Of a stretch of DNA of 64,000 nucleotides, positions 34,216 through 43,944 are shown in pieces. Positions within the stretch are counted from its first letter, which is position 1. Each line of letters opens with the position of its first letter. The stretch is from assembly GCA_934436435.1 (NCBI GenBank), contig CAKSAN010000014.1:71723-135722 (forward strand), given 5' to 3'. The DNA is from an uncultured Acetatifactor sp. Its GTDB lineage: Bacteria; Bacillota; Clostridia; Lachnospirales; Lachnospiraceae. A program made the position numbers and the translations under genes. The notes under the pieces were generated by a model. It saw only the letters and a list, made by a program, of their open reading frames with translations. It was not told the origin of the DNA and searched no databases.

Positions 34216-35187
34216 TTAATTTAATCTTATCATAATTCCCTCTTCTTTTTTCTCTTTCAGCTTACTGCGGATCGCAGGTACTGCTCCCAGCGCCACGAAT
34301 GCGTACAACAGAATCAGATTGCCCACATAGCTTGTAAGGTCAATAATTTCTGCGGCTAATGCATAAGATACCAGACGATAGCATTCAAAAATATTGTAAC
34401 CGGCCTCTCCACCACCGCCTTCGCGGAATAAAATAAGTGCCCAGTCCATACGATCCGCAAAATATGTCATCAGTATCATAATGATCACGCTGATCACAAT
34501 TGCTTTCTTCGTAAGCTTGCCGCCCAGCATCTCATAGCCCTTCAGGACACACACTGCCATGATGGCACCTGACAGTGCTGCCACATAACCCAACTGGCTG
34601 AGTACCAGAATACACAGTGCTCCCAACAGAGATCCCAACAGGGCACCGACGATACCGCCGACGATATTTTCGTTCTTCTGTGTTGTCTGCTGTGCCTTCA
34701 TGGCAAAGCTGCTGCGCAGCTTCGTCTCACATTCCGGACACATATGGTAATATACTCCGCCGGTCTTCAGTGCTGCCGTCTCCACGTCCTGTTGTCCGCA
34801 GACATCACAGCAGGGAGTATACCCGTGACTGCGCAGGAAGCTCACCGTCTGATTCACTGCTTCATTTGCGACGCACTTCAGCCTCTCCAGAGAGTGCTGT
34901 ACTCCCATGTTGACCCTGATATCCAGATTCTTCTGTCTCAGAGACGTAACAACCACCCCTTTGCTCTTACAGAATTGCTTGACCGCATCCATGTCAAGGG
35001 GGCTTCCGTCCGCGCTCTTCGCCGCAGTGTGCAATTCCATGACCAACGGATGGGAATCGTCAGTCGGATACATCAGGAAATCAAATCCGTCCCTCTGTCC
35101 ATGCATTACACCGTTGGCCTCGTCATAGTGCATACCGGTTGCCATTGCCAGTTCCTGATAGTTCTGATTCTTTTTCTTCTTTGTCAT
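34216..35187 (-). CDS. Zinc-ribbon membrane protein of unknown function
   Basis: The 323-residue protein has an N-terminal soluble domain (MYPTDDSHPLVMELHTAA), a four-cysteine ribbon (CCDVCGQ...CPECETKL, about 125-155) and then four to five membrane helices from about 175. A Lys/Glu-rich tail ends at IMIRLN. GGGGAG precedes the ATG. It is separated from its neighbours by normal gaps and shows no operon link. I do not recognise the family; the layout recalls DUF-type membrane proteins that bind zinc, but no function can be given. Confidence 0.7.
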   Translation of the reverse strand: MTKKKKNQNYQELAMATGMHYDEANGVMHGQRDGFDFLMYPTDDSHPLVMELHTAAKSADGSPLDMDAVKQFCKSKGVVVTSLRQKNLDIRVNMGVQHSLERLKCVANEAVNQTVSFLRSHGYTPCCDVCGQQDVETAALKTGGVYYHMCPECETKLRSSFAMKAQQTTQKNENIVGGIVGALLGSLLGALCILVLSQLGYVAALSGAIMAVCVLKGYEMLGGKLTKKAIVISVIIMILMTYFADRMDWALILFREGGGGEAGYNIFECYRLVSYALAAEIIDLTSYVGNLILLYAFVALGAVPAIRSKLKEKKEEGIMIRLN

Positions 35188-35462
35188 TTCACTCTTCTCC
35201 CCGTCTTTAGTATTTTAAAAATTACTGTGTTTTATTTTACTCCCTGTCCTGCCTGCTTGCAACCTTTTCTGTTCATGCTGTGAAAATACACCTTTTGTAA
35301 AAATATCTAAAATGATTATAAAATTCAACCATTATTGCATAATCCGGTATTTTTCAACATTATCCGTGTGTTTTAATATCGAAAGGGCCTCAACAACCAA
35401 GCCCCAGGATCATCAGGCACACACCTGCACCGGTTAGAAACGTGGGCCGCAGGGCGCACTAT
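35188..35462. other. Intergenic region with a short GC-rich structured segment
   Basis: The part to about 35387 is AT-rich with no gene signal. From 35388 to 35460 a GC-rich block appears, with short pairings such as CAGG/CCTG (6-base loop) and GGGCTT/AGGCCC read on the minus strand. I could not match it to a known RNA family. No open frame with a ribosome binding site is present. Confidence 0.4.
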
Positions 35463-35517
35463 ATCAAAAAAGAGCTGCAGGCACTCTGCCCACAACTCTT
35501 TACAACTCTTTTTTGAT
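35463..35517 (-). terminator. Terminator of the DUF1905/C39-like gene
   Basis: AAAGAG...CTCTTTTTT pairs around an inner GGGCAG/CTGCAG helix; read leftward it ends in TTTTTTGATA. The outer arms ATCAAAAAAGAG and CTCTTTTTTGAT are perfectly complementary. Confidence 0.7.
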
Positions 35518-35544
35518 TATTCTCTGATTCTTCTATGTTCGTGC

Positions 35545-36213
35545 TTAACACTTGATCTCAAGATATCCCAACAGCTTGCTCATATCATACTCCTCCAGCA
35601 CGCCAAGGTTGGAATCGTAGAACTTGCCGTCAAAGTGTACCAGGTAATGGCAGAAACGTCCCATCTTCTCCATCATGATACAGCACTTCGGCAGTACAGC
35701 GGGTCTTCCTTCGGTATATACGATAATATCGGTATGATCGATACCATAGTAGTTCAGTGCGGAGATCACGCGGCCCATGGTAGCCTGCCACTCTCTGCAG
35801 TCCATAACGCTGATCACTTCCGCAATGGTAACACCGGCCAGCATTGCCACGCAGGCCTGACCGCACAGACCATCTTCGGGCTGGATGATCACGTTCATGC
35901 TGTCGATCTTGCGGATGGGCTTTTCAAAGCTGTAAGGACTGTTCTGGTCCATACGGATCAGGGAGCCGTTGATATGCAGCAGGATCTTATGTACTACACC
36001 CAGTTCTACCTTTACGGCACTCTCATCGGTGATAATGATCTCATAATTGCCCTTCTCCTTGGGATGCAGTTCGCACTCAATAATATTGTTGTCCAGAACA
36101 ATGTCTCCCTTGATCACTTCTCTCTGCTTACATACTTCCCATACATTGAAAGGGATCTGAATGGTATATCCGGCATCCTTTTTTTCTACTTTAGATTCAA
36201 AAAAATATCTCAT
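35545..36213 (-). CDS. DUF1905-like domain fused to a C39-like cysteine peptidase domain
   Basis: Residues 1-85 (MRYFFESKVEKKDAGYTIQI, KGDIVLDNNIIECELH) resemble the small beta-barrel DUF1905. From about 105 the protein has a papain-like pattern: EDGLCGQACVAMLAG supplies Gln and Cys of the active site, and RFCHYLVHFDGKFYDSNLG supplies His and Asp. This is the catalytic arrangement of C39 bacteriocin-processing peptidases, but no transporter domain, signal peptide or peptide substrate is near. The function is unknown; a cytoplasmic protease or an inactive relative are both possible. GGAGG precedes the ATG. Confidence 0.72.
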   Translation of the reverse strand: MRYFFESKVEKKDAGYTIQIPFNVWEVCKQREVIKGDIVLDNNIIECELHPKEKGNYEIIITDESAVKVELGVVHKILLHINGSLIRMDQNSPYSFEKPIRKIDSMNVIIQPEDGLCGQACVAMLAGVTIAEVISVMDCREWQATMGRVISALNYYGIDHTDIIVYTEGRPAVLPKCCIMMEKMGRFCHYLVHFDGKFYDSNLGVLEEYDMSKLLGYLEIKC

Positions 36214-36398
36214 GATTCATTCCTCCGTTGCTTTTGCTGTTTCCCGAATATTCTCTGAAGAAAAATCCTTACGAAAGCGGTTACATTTGCTATTTACCTT
36301 GATTCTAGCAAAAATTTGTGTCCTTGCAAAGGGCTTGCTGGAAAGTACTTAAAAAAAAACATCCTGTCAAATTTTTATCATAATAACAGGGTATAAAA

Positions 36399-36442
36399 TA
36401 AGTCATGCCCCCGCAATACTCTCTCTGCGGACGCATGACTTA
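36399..36442 (-). terminator. Terminator of mgtE
   Basis: AAGTCATGC/GCATGACTT arms enclose a CCGCA/TGCGG inner stem. Read leftward the hairpin is followed by ATTTTATACC. It lies 32 bases after the mgtE stop. Confidence 0.75.
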
Positions 36443-36473
36443 TGAACAATTTCGTATTCTTGCATTTATATTT

Positions 36474-37823
36474 CTATAGTCCCAAAATGGCAGATGCCAC
36501 GCGGAAGTATACCAACAGTGACATGGCATCCACAATGGTGGTAATGAACGGGCTCGCCATTACCGCAGGGTCAAAGCCCAGACGCTTTGCCAGAATCGGC
36601 AGAAGGCATCCGATGATCATGGCGATTACTACCGCCGCTATCAGAGTCAGACACACGGAAGCCGCCACCAGCATCCCTACCCGGTCCAGTAATATAAGCT
36701 TTGCAAAATTGGCTGCGGAAAGTGTGATACCGCAGATGATTGCCACACGGATCTCCTTCCAGATGACTCTGGGGACATCCCGGTATTCGATCTCATTTAA
36801 GGACAATCCGCGGATGACCGTAACGCTGGCCTGGCTTCCGGCATTACCGCCGGTATCCATCAGCATAGGAATATAGGCCACCAGCACCGCACAGACACTC
36901 AGGGCATCCTCAAAAGATGAAATGATGGCTCCGGTAAAGGTTGCGGATACCATTAAAAGCAACAGCCAGGGAATACGCTTTTTAAAAGTCTCAAATACCC
37001 CTGTTTTCATATAAGGCTTATCGCTTGGCACGATAGCCGCCATCTTTTCCATATCCTCCGTGGTCTCTTCTTCAATGATATCCACGATATCATCCACGGT
37101 GATAATACCTACCAGCCGGTTCTCATTGTCCACTACCGGCATGGCCGTAAAGTCGTATTTTTTGAACTGTTTTGCTACTTCCTCCTGATCCATCAGGGTA
37201 TTGATGGAAATGACATTCTCATGCATGATGTCACCGATGATCTCGTCACCGTCCATGAGCAGCAGATAACGCAGTGCTACGGTTCCCACCAGTCTTCTCT
37301 GGGCATCCAGAACGTAGCAGATATTGATGGTCTCACTGTCCAGGCCCACCCTACGGATCCGTTCGATGGCCTGATTCACCGTCAGGTTCTCCTTCAGATC
37401 TACATATTCAACCGTCATGATACTTCCGGCGGAATCTTCCGGATAGCGCAGCAAGTGGTTAATATCTCTGCGCACATCGGGGCTTGCGTTGGTCAGAAGC
37501 TTTTTGACAATATTGGCAGGCATCTCCTCCAACAGGTCGGCCGCATCATCCGCCATCAGGTTGTTAATAATGCTGGCAGCCTCCTTATCCGACAGGGAGG
37601 TAATGATCTTCTGCTGATTGTCCATATCCAGATAGGAAAAAACGTCTGCCGCCAGATCCTTGGGAAGAATGCGGAAGACCTTTAACATGTCCTCTTCTTC
37701 CAGTTCTTCCAGAAGTCCTGCAATATCGGCATCGTTGAGTTCAGCCAGATACTGGCGCAGCTTGGTATACTGCTTGGTATTAAGAAGCTCTAAGACTTCT
37801 TCCAGTTCTTTGATCTGTTCCAT
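36474..37823 (-). CDS. mgtE: Magnesium transporter MgtE
   Basis: The N domain (about 1-125, MEQIKELEEVLELLNTKQY start and superhelical repeats), a CBS pair (about 130-255, SAGSIMTVEYVDLKENLTVN and GDIMHENVISINTLMDQEEV) and five C-terminal membrane helices are all present in 449 residues. CBS domains sense cytosolic Mg2+ and close the channel. The PMLMDTGGNAGSQ motif belongs to the pore region. AGGAGG precedes the ATG. The leader contains a stem-loop (37865-37894) inside a short overlapping reading frame, discussed separately. No M-box consensus was seen. Confidence 0.96.
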   Translation of the reverse strand: MEQIKELEEVLELLNTKQYTKLRQYLAELNDADIAGLLEELEEEDMLKVFRILPKDLAADVFSYLDMDNQQKIITSLSDKEAASIINNLMADDAADLLEEMPANIVKKLLTNASPDVRRDINHLLRYPEDSAGSIMTVEYVDLKENLTVNQAIERIRRVGLDSETINICYVLDAQRRLVGTVALRYLLLMDGDEIIGDIMHENVISINTLMDQEEVAKQFKKYDFTAMPVVDNENRLVGIITVDDIVDIIEEETTEDMEKMAAIVPSDKPYMKTGVFETFKKRIPWLLLLMVSATFTGAIISSFEDALSVCAVLVAYIPMLMDTGGNAGSQASVTVIRGLSLNEIEYRDVPRVIWKEIRVAIICGITLSAANFAKLILLDRVGMLVAASVCLTLIAAVVIAMIIGCLLPILAKRLGFDPAVMASPFITTIVDAMSLLVYFRVASAILGL

Positions 37824-37864
37824 GATGATCCTCCTTATGATGTTTTCTATGGGTGTAACTTAAG

Positions 37865-37894
37865 TGACAACTTCGCCCCGGAAGTGGGTTGTCA
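37865..37894 (-). promoter_or_regulatory. Stem-loop in the mgtE leader
   Basis: Read leftward, TGACAA...TTGTCA encloses CTTC/GAAG with a 6-base loop. It lies within a short frame that starts at an ATG near 37918 after AGGAAAGGTGG and runs out of phase into mgtE, so the stem could couple translation or sense ribosome position. A T-tract for termination is absent. Confidence 0.4.
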
Positions 37895-37978
37895 GAACTC
37901 TTCTGTGTACACTTCATAAAAACCACCACCTTTCCTCATGGAATCTTAAAACCGCTACGCTTAATTGTAACTTTTAGA

Positions 37979-38626
37979 CTATTCTTTGTCAATGAAATAC
38001 GTCTCTTTCAATTTCTCAATTTTTACCTTTCCGCAGGTGGTTTCTGTCAGGTTTTTCCTGATGTTTTCCTCTTTTTCCACCGGGATGCGTAAAATAAATT
38101 TTACATTTTCCGCATAGATGCTGTCCACGGGAACAATGCCCTGCTGTCCGAAATAGTATTGCAACTTTCCCACATCATTATAATCCGCAGTCACTTCCAG
38201 TTCACAGCCCTTTCGCATGATGCCCGTCTCACAGTGTGCCAGTCCTTCCTTCACCGCCTGAGTGTAGGCCCGCACCAGGCCGCCGGTGCCCAACAGTGTA
38301 CCGCCGAAGTATCGCGTCACTACCACCGCAAGGTTGCGGATCCCGGAACCCGTCAACACCTCTAACATCGGCCGTCCCGCCGTTCCAGAGGGTTCTCCGT
38401 CGTCGCTGCACCGGGTGAGTTCTCCTCTGCTTCCTATGATAAATGCCGAACAGTTATGTCTGGCATCCCAGTATTTTTTCTTCATTTCCTCTATAAAAGC
38501 CACTGCCGCTTCCTCGGTCTCGCATTTGCGGATTGTGGCGATAAAGCGGGATTTTTTCTCCACGATCTCACCCTCGCCGCCGGATAAAAGGACTCTGTAG
38601 CTGTCTGTTGTTACGGTGTTGCCCAT
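37979..38626 (-). CDS. yigZ: YigZ/IMPACT family protein
   Basis: The 215-residue protein has the IMPACT core (EKKSRFIATI, RHNCSAFIIG, DDGEPSGTAGRPMLEVL and VVVTRYFGGTLLGTGGLVRAYTQA) and the C-terminal DUF1949-like domain. Members interact with the translation apparatus in eukaryotes; the bacterial role is not settled. GAGGG precedes the ATG at 38626. It is divergent from the PBP1A gene with 185 bases between the start codons. Confidence 0.92.
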   Translation of the reverse strand: MGNTVTTDSYRVLLSGGEGEIVEKKSRFIATIRKCETEEAAVAFIEEMKKKYWDARHNCSAFIIGSRGELTRCSDDGEPSGTAGRPMLEVLTGSGIRNLAVVVTRYFGGTLLGTGGLVRAYTQAVKEGLAHCETGIMRKGCELEVTADYNDVGKLQYYFGQQGIVPVDSIYAENVKFILRIPVEKEENIRKNLTETTCGKVKIEKLKETYFIDKE

Positions 38627-38768
38627 ATATGCCCTCTCTTATAATAAATAATCTTTTCAAAATTTATGATTTCTTCCGAATTCTTTTTCAGTGTAGCATA
38701 ACTTCTCCAAAATGTGAAACAATTCTAAAGACTGGAAAGAAAACCTTTATTTACATAACATTATTTGG

Positions 38769-38774
38769 TATAAT
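38769..38774 (+). promoter_or_regulatory. TATAAT -10 box of the PBP1A gene
   Basis: A perfect TATAAT lies 37 bases before the PBP1A ATG. The region about 17 bases upstream (TTTATT) is a poor -35 match, so the assignment rests mainly on the -10 box. Confidence 0.5.
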
Positions 38775-38811
38775 GGATGCGTCTGTATCTCAGGCAGAAA
38801 GGACTTATTTT

Positions 38812-41484
38812 ATGAATTATGGTAAAAAAGGTGTCCGTGCGAAGCAGAAGACACTCAATTCTAAATCACAAAAATGGGGAAGGAAAATTGCCCTGACCTG
38901 TGTCAAGGTCCTGCTGGCGGCTATCGTCGGTATCGGCATCTGCGGTGTTTCCGCCGGTATCGGTGCTTTCCGCGGTATCCTCTCTTCCACCCCCACGATC
39001 CGTCTGTCGGATGTCGTAGCCGTAGGTGAGGCCACCATTGTCTATGACAGGGAGGGCAACGAGCTCGACCAGTATGTCAGCACCAACTCCAACCGCCTCT
39101 CTGTCGGCATGGACGAGATCCCCGACTACATGGGCAAGGCTTTCGTAGCCATCGAGGACGAGCGTTTTTATCAGCACAACGGCATTGATTTCAAGAGTAT
39201 TCTCCGTGCCGGTTATCAGTTTTTTAAGACTGGCGGCGAAGAGGCTCAGGGTGCAAGTACCATTACCCAGCAGCTGTTGAAAAACACCGTCTTCACCGAC
39301 TGGACTTCCGAAGGTAATAACAAGATCAAAAAGATCAAACGTAAGATCCAGGAGCAGTATCTGGCACTGGAGATCACGAAGTACTACTCCAAGGACGAGA
39401 TTCTGCTGCGTTACATGAACGCCATTAACCTGGGTCAGAATACTCTGGGCGTGGAATCTGCTTCCTTGCGTTACTTCGGCAAGCATTGCAGCGATCTGAC
39501 CATCTCCGAGTGTGCGGTCATCGCCAGCATTACGCAGAATCCTTCCAAATACAATCCGATCCGTCACCCGGAGGAGAATGAAAAGCGTCGTAAGACCTGC
39601 CTGAATAAAATGCTGGAACTTGGCTTTATCAGTCAGGCGCAGTATGACGAGGCCATGGCCGATACCGATGCAGTGTACGAGCGGATCGGTCTGTACGACA
39701 TTGATTATCAGGAGGCGAATGCCACCACCGGCTCCTACTTCTCAGATGCGGTATACGAGCAGGTAAAACAGGATCTGATCCTGAGCGGTTACAATGAAGC
39801 CATGGCCGAGACGCTGCTTACCTCCGGAGGCTTACGTGTGGAGTCTACTCTGGATCCCAAGATCCAGAACATCCTCAACGAGGAATACGCAGATCCTTCC
39901 AACTATCCGGAGAGCATAAAGTGGTACCTGAACTACGCGCTTACCATCATCTCTCCTGACGGCACGAAGAACAACTTCAGCAAGGAAAATATGATGACCT
40001 GGTTCAAAGAAAATCAGAACAAGAAATTCAATCTGATCTTCTCTTCCCAGGATGATGCCTACGCAGCTGTGGACACTTACCGTTCCGCAATGCTGGCCCA
40101 GTTAGGTGTGGAAGACAATGCGGACAATTATGAAGAGACCATTTCCATGACTCCTCAGCCCCAGTCGGCTATGGTTATCGAGGAACAGAGCACCGGCTAT
40201 GTGGTAGCCATGATCGGCGGACGCGGTGCCAAGGAAGGTCGTAGAACCTTAAACCGTGCCACCAGTGCAAAGCGTCTGCCGGGATCTACCTTCAAGGTAG
40301 TTGCCTCCTACGCTCCCGCTTTGGACAGTGCCGGCAAAACACTGGCCACCGTTTACAACGATGCACCGTTCAATTACTCGGACGGTACCCCCGTGCGTAA
40401 CTGGTACAAGACCGGTTACCGCGGCATTCAGAATATCCGTAGTGCGATCCGTGACTCTCTGAATATTATTGCAGTTAAGAACATCACGGTGATCACTCCG
40501 AGACTTGGCTATGATTATCTGTTGAACTTTGGATTCACTACCCTGACCGACGGTGTACAGGTCGGCAATGAGATCAAATCCGACGTGAACCAGTCTCTTG
40601 CCTTGGGAGGTCTGACCTATGGTGTTACTCCTTACGAACTGACCGGTGCCTACGCTGCTATTGCCAATGGCGGTACCTATGTCACTCCGAAGCTCTACAC
40701 CAGAGTCACGGATTCCGATGGAAATGTGATTCTGGACAACACCAATCCTCCTACGAGACAGGTCATCAAGGAGTCCACTGCTTTCCTGCTGACCAGCGCC
40801 ATGCAGGATGTAGTTACCTCAGGTACCGGTGCCCGTGTCAACTTCGGTGGTATGGCTATCGCCGGTAAGACCGGTACCACTACCGGACCTACCGATGCCT
40901 GGTTCGTGGGATACACTCCGTATTACACTGCCGCTACCTGGACGGGTTACGATAACAACGTAGACTTAAACAGCGCGGAGGACGGTGTCTCCAAGACCTT
41001 ATGGCGTAAGGTCATGAAGCGTGTCCATGAGGATCTGCCCAATACCCAGTTCCCGGTTCCTCCCGGAATCGTGCAGGTAGCGGTATGTTCCCAGTCCGGC
41101 AAACTGCCGATCCCCGGTCTCTGCGACGGTTCCGTTTACACGGAATACTTTGCGGAAGGTACGGAACCTACGGAAAGCTGTGATGTGCACTATCAGGGTG
41201 AGATCTGTGCTTACGACGGATTGCCCGCAAGCCCCGATTGCCCGTTCAAGTACTCCGGTGTGGCTACGATGCCTCTGGTAGAGGATCCCGCATTGCAGCA
41301 GGGCTCCACCGTCATCATCAACAATCCGGACGGCACACAGACCGTCAGCACGCCGAACACCAGAAGCCAGTGTGAACATGACGCCACCTTCTTCGCCAAC
41401 CCGGATTACGAGGCCGTGATCAATCAGCAGCAGGCCGAGATCAATGCCCGAAATGCCGCTGCACAGCCGCAATCGGAAGAATAG
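38812..41484 (+). CDS. ponA: Class A penicillin-binding protein (PBP1A)
   Basis: This bifunctional peptidoglycan synthase has a membrane anchor (about 28-55), a GT51 domain with the catalytic Glu in AIEDERFYQHNGIDFKSI and GASTITQQLLKN, and a transpeptidase domain with the Ser in RLPGSTFKV, SLN in RDSLNIIAVKN and KTG in AGKTGTTTGP. Length is 890 residues. The C-terminal tail is cysteine-containing (AVCSQSGKLPIPGLC, YQGEICAYDG) and Gln/Asn-rich. The ATG at 38812 follows AAAGGAC; a longer in-frame start upstream has no site and would include the promoter. A strong terminator follows. Confidence 0.96.
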   Translation: MNYGKKGVRAKQKTLNSKSQKWGRKIALTCVKVLLAAIVGIGICGVSAGIGAFRGILSSTPTIRLSDVVAVGEATIVYDREGNELDQYVSTNSNRLSVGMDEIPDYMGKAFVAIEDERFYQHNGIDFKSILRAGYQFFKTGGEEAQGASTITQQLLKNTVFTDWTSEGNNKIKKIKRKIQEQYLALEITKYYSKDEILLRYMNAINLGQNTLGVESASLRYFGKHCSDLTISECAVIASITQNPSKYNPIRHPEENEKRRKTCLNKMLELGFISQAQYDEAMADTDAVYERIGLYDIDYQEANATTGSYFSDAVYEQVKQDLILSGYNEAMAETLLTSGGLRVESTLDPKIQNILNEEYADPSNYPESIKWYLNYALTIISPDGTKNNFSKENMMTWFKENQNKKFNLIFSSQDDAYAAVDTYRSAMLAQLGVEDNADNYEETISMTPQPQSAMVIEEQSTGYVVAMIGGRGAKEGRRTLNRATSAKRLPGSTFKVVASYAPALDSAGKTLATVYNDAPFNYSDGTPVRNWYKTGYRGIQNIRSAIRDSLNIIAVKNITVITPRLGYDYLLNFGFTTLTDGVQVGNEIKSDVNQSLALGGLTYGVTPYELTGAYAAIANGGTYVTPKLYTRVTDSDGNVILDNTNPPTRQVIKESTAFLLTSAMQDVVTSGTGARVNFGGMAIAGKTGTTTGPTDAWFVGYTPYYTAATWTGYDNNVDLNSAEDGVSKTLWRKVMKRVHEDLPNTQFPVPPGIVQVAVCSQSGKLPIPGLCDGSVYTEYFAEGTEPTESCDVHYQGEICAYDGLPASPDCPFKYSGVATMPLVEDPALQQGSTVIINNPDGTQTVSTPNTRSQCEHDATFFANPDYEAVINQQQAEINARNAAAQPQSEE

Positions 41485-41513
41485 CAATTATTTATAATTG
41501 ACCATAAACAATA

Positions 41514-41560
41514 CCCGCCCCTGTGGCTGCTCTGCGCAGCCACAGGGGCGGGTTATTTTT
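41514..41560 (+). terminator. Terminator of the PBP1A gene
   Basis: A perfect 17-bp stem beginning CCCGCCCCTGTGG and a 5-base loop are followed by TTATTTTT. It lies 29 bases after the stop codon. Confidence 0.95.
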
Positions 41561-41570
41561 GTGCAAAAAT

Positions 41571-41609
41571 ACCACCGGATCAAACGTTTTTTCCATTCGA
41601 TCCGGTGGT
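41571..41609 (-). terminator. Terminator of gdhA
   Basis: ACCACCGGATC/GATCCGGTGGT form an 11-bp stem; read leftward it is followed by ATTTTTGC. It lies 30 bases past the gdhA stop and back to back with the PBP1A terminator. Confidence 0.88.
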
Positions 41610-41639
41610 CATTATACACTTTGCTTTGGAAGCTGTTTC

Positions 41640-43043
<1,404 letters not shown>

Positions 43044-43045
43044 TT

Positions 43046-43074
43046 ATTATAAAACGTCTTTTTTAATTGTACAA
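43046..43074 (-). promoter_or_regulatory. Promoter of gdhA
   Basis: On the minus strand TTGTAC (43069-43074) and TATAAT (43046-43051) are 17 bases apart. A second AT-rich region with TATAAT and GTATAC strings lies 60-100 bases further upstream and may hold another promoter or an operator. Confidence 0.7.
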
Positions 43075-43204
43075 TAAACTTTATCCCACTAAATCATAAA
43101 AGTTTTTGCCGTTTTTCTGTATAATTTGCACAATAAATTATACAAGTATACAATTTGTGCGTTATGGTGTATGTTAAATTTAACGAAAGCGGTCGTTTTG
43201 TATG

Positions 43205-43663
43205 TTATAGATACTCTTTCAGGGTACGGATATTGGCATTCTCCATCTCGATCAGTTCTTTGGCAAGGCTGCGGCAGGCATTTCCCGCAAACTCCTCATT
43301 GTGCGCCAGTACCTTTTCCATCTCCAGAACGCCGTTATTGCTGCCTTTAATGATCATTTCCGCAATATGGCCGGTGCTGGTGTTGAGCAGGGTGTTATAG
43401 CCGATCCCGAAGCGCAGCATCATATTTTCCATGGCATTCTCCCGATAGGTCTGGGCTTTGCCCTCCACCAGATTCTGCACCGCCCTGTCATGCAGTCTGG
43501 AATACTGTAGTTCCTGCTCCGCCACGACAGTAGCCAGTCTGTCATCATAAATCTTGTCCGTAACAGCATCCAGGGCTTTCATGGCCATTTCCGTGTTGCG
43601 CTGGATCTCCCGATAAATATTGATCTCCTGTTTTTTCAGATTGTGATTTCCCGTTTTATTCAT
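43205..43663 (-). CDS. Helical protein of unknown function
   Basis: The 152-residue protein is almost all helix-forming (EINIYREIQRNTEMAMKALDA, DDRLATVVAEQELQYSRLHD, NNGVLEMEKVLAHNEEFAG) and looks like a four-helix bundle of the ferritin-like type, but no metal-binding ExxH pair is evident. I do not recognise the family. Its ribosome binding site (AAGGAG, 8 bases before the ATG) is buried in a hairpin (43668-43699), suggesting translational control. It stands alone between gdhA and the SH3-domain gene. Confidence 0.75.
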   Translation of the reverse strand: MNKTGNHNLKKQEINIYREIQRNTEMAMKALDAVTDKIYDDRLATVVAEQELQYSRLHDRAVQNLVEGKAQTYRENAMENMMLRFGIGYNTLLNTSTGHIAEMIIKGSNNGVLEMEKVLAHNEEFAGNACRSLAKELIEMENANIRTLKEYL

Positions 43664-43667
43664 AGAA

Positions 43668-43699
43668 AAAGCTCCTTACCGTTTTTGGTAAGAAGCTTT
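43668..43699 (-). promoter_or_regulatory. Hairpin that covers the ribosome binding site of 43205-43663
   Basis: Read leftward, AAAGCTTCTTACC pairs with GGTAAGGAGCTTT around a 6-base loop, with one mismatch. The 3' arm contains the AAGGAG of the next gene and is followed by TTTTTC. It can therefore be both a terminator of upstream transcripts and a lid on translation. Confidence 0.65.
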
Positions 43700-43720
43700 C
43701 CCTGAAATGTCTTATTTTAT

Positions 43721-43869
43721 TCGTACAACACGAATTGCTCCGCAGCTATGCTGCTCTCGCAATTCTACCTGCATTCGGATTCCGCTGATTTGCTTCTGCA
43801 AATCGCTTCTTCCTTCCGCAGTGCAAGCTCAAAAACGCTTCGCGTTTCTTCGCTGTCGGGCATTCGCCC
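43721..43869. repeat. Cluster of five consecutive short palindromes
   Basis: Perfect hairpins follow each other: TCGT/ACGA (43721-43733), GAATTGC/GCAATTC enclosing GCAGC/GCTGC (43732-43765), GATTTGC/GCAAATC (43787-43804), AAACGC/GCGTTT (43833-43847) and GGGC/GCCC (43858-43869). Several loops are TTC or its complement. No open frame with a start site is present. It fills the spacer between the SH3-domain gene and the helical-protein gene. Confidence 0.7.
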
Positions 43870-43944
43870 TATCAAAAATAAATCATCAAAAATCATGCCT
43901 GCAAGCAGTCAGATTTTTGCCGATTCATTTTTGGCACTGCTCAT

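Noticed and set aside
35400..35430. Hammerhead ribozyme suggested by a CTGATGA string
   Set aside because: The GAAA box and stem III needed on the same strand are not present.
37824..37978. M-box riboswitch ahead of mgtE
   Set aside because: The leader lacks the M-box consensus and is shorter than the aptamer; only a small stem-loop is seen.
38608..38811. Longer N terminus for PBP1A
   Set aside because: It would cover the promoter region and has no site; the ATG at 38812 follows AAAGGAC.
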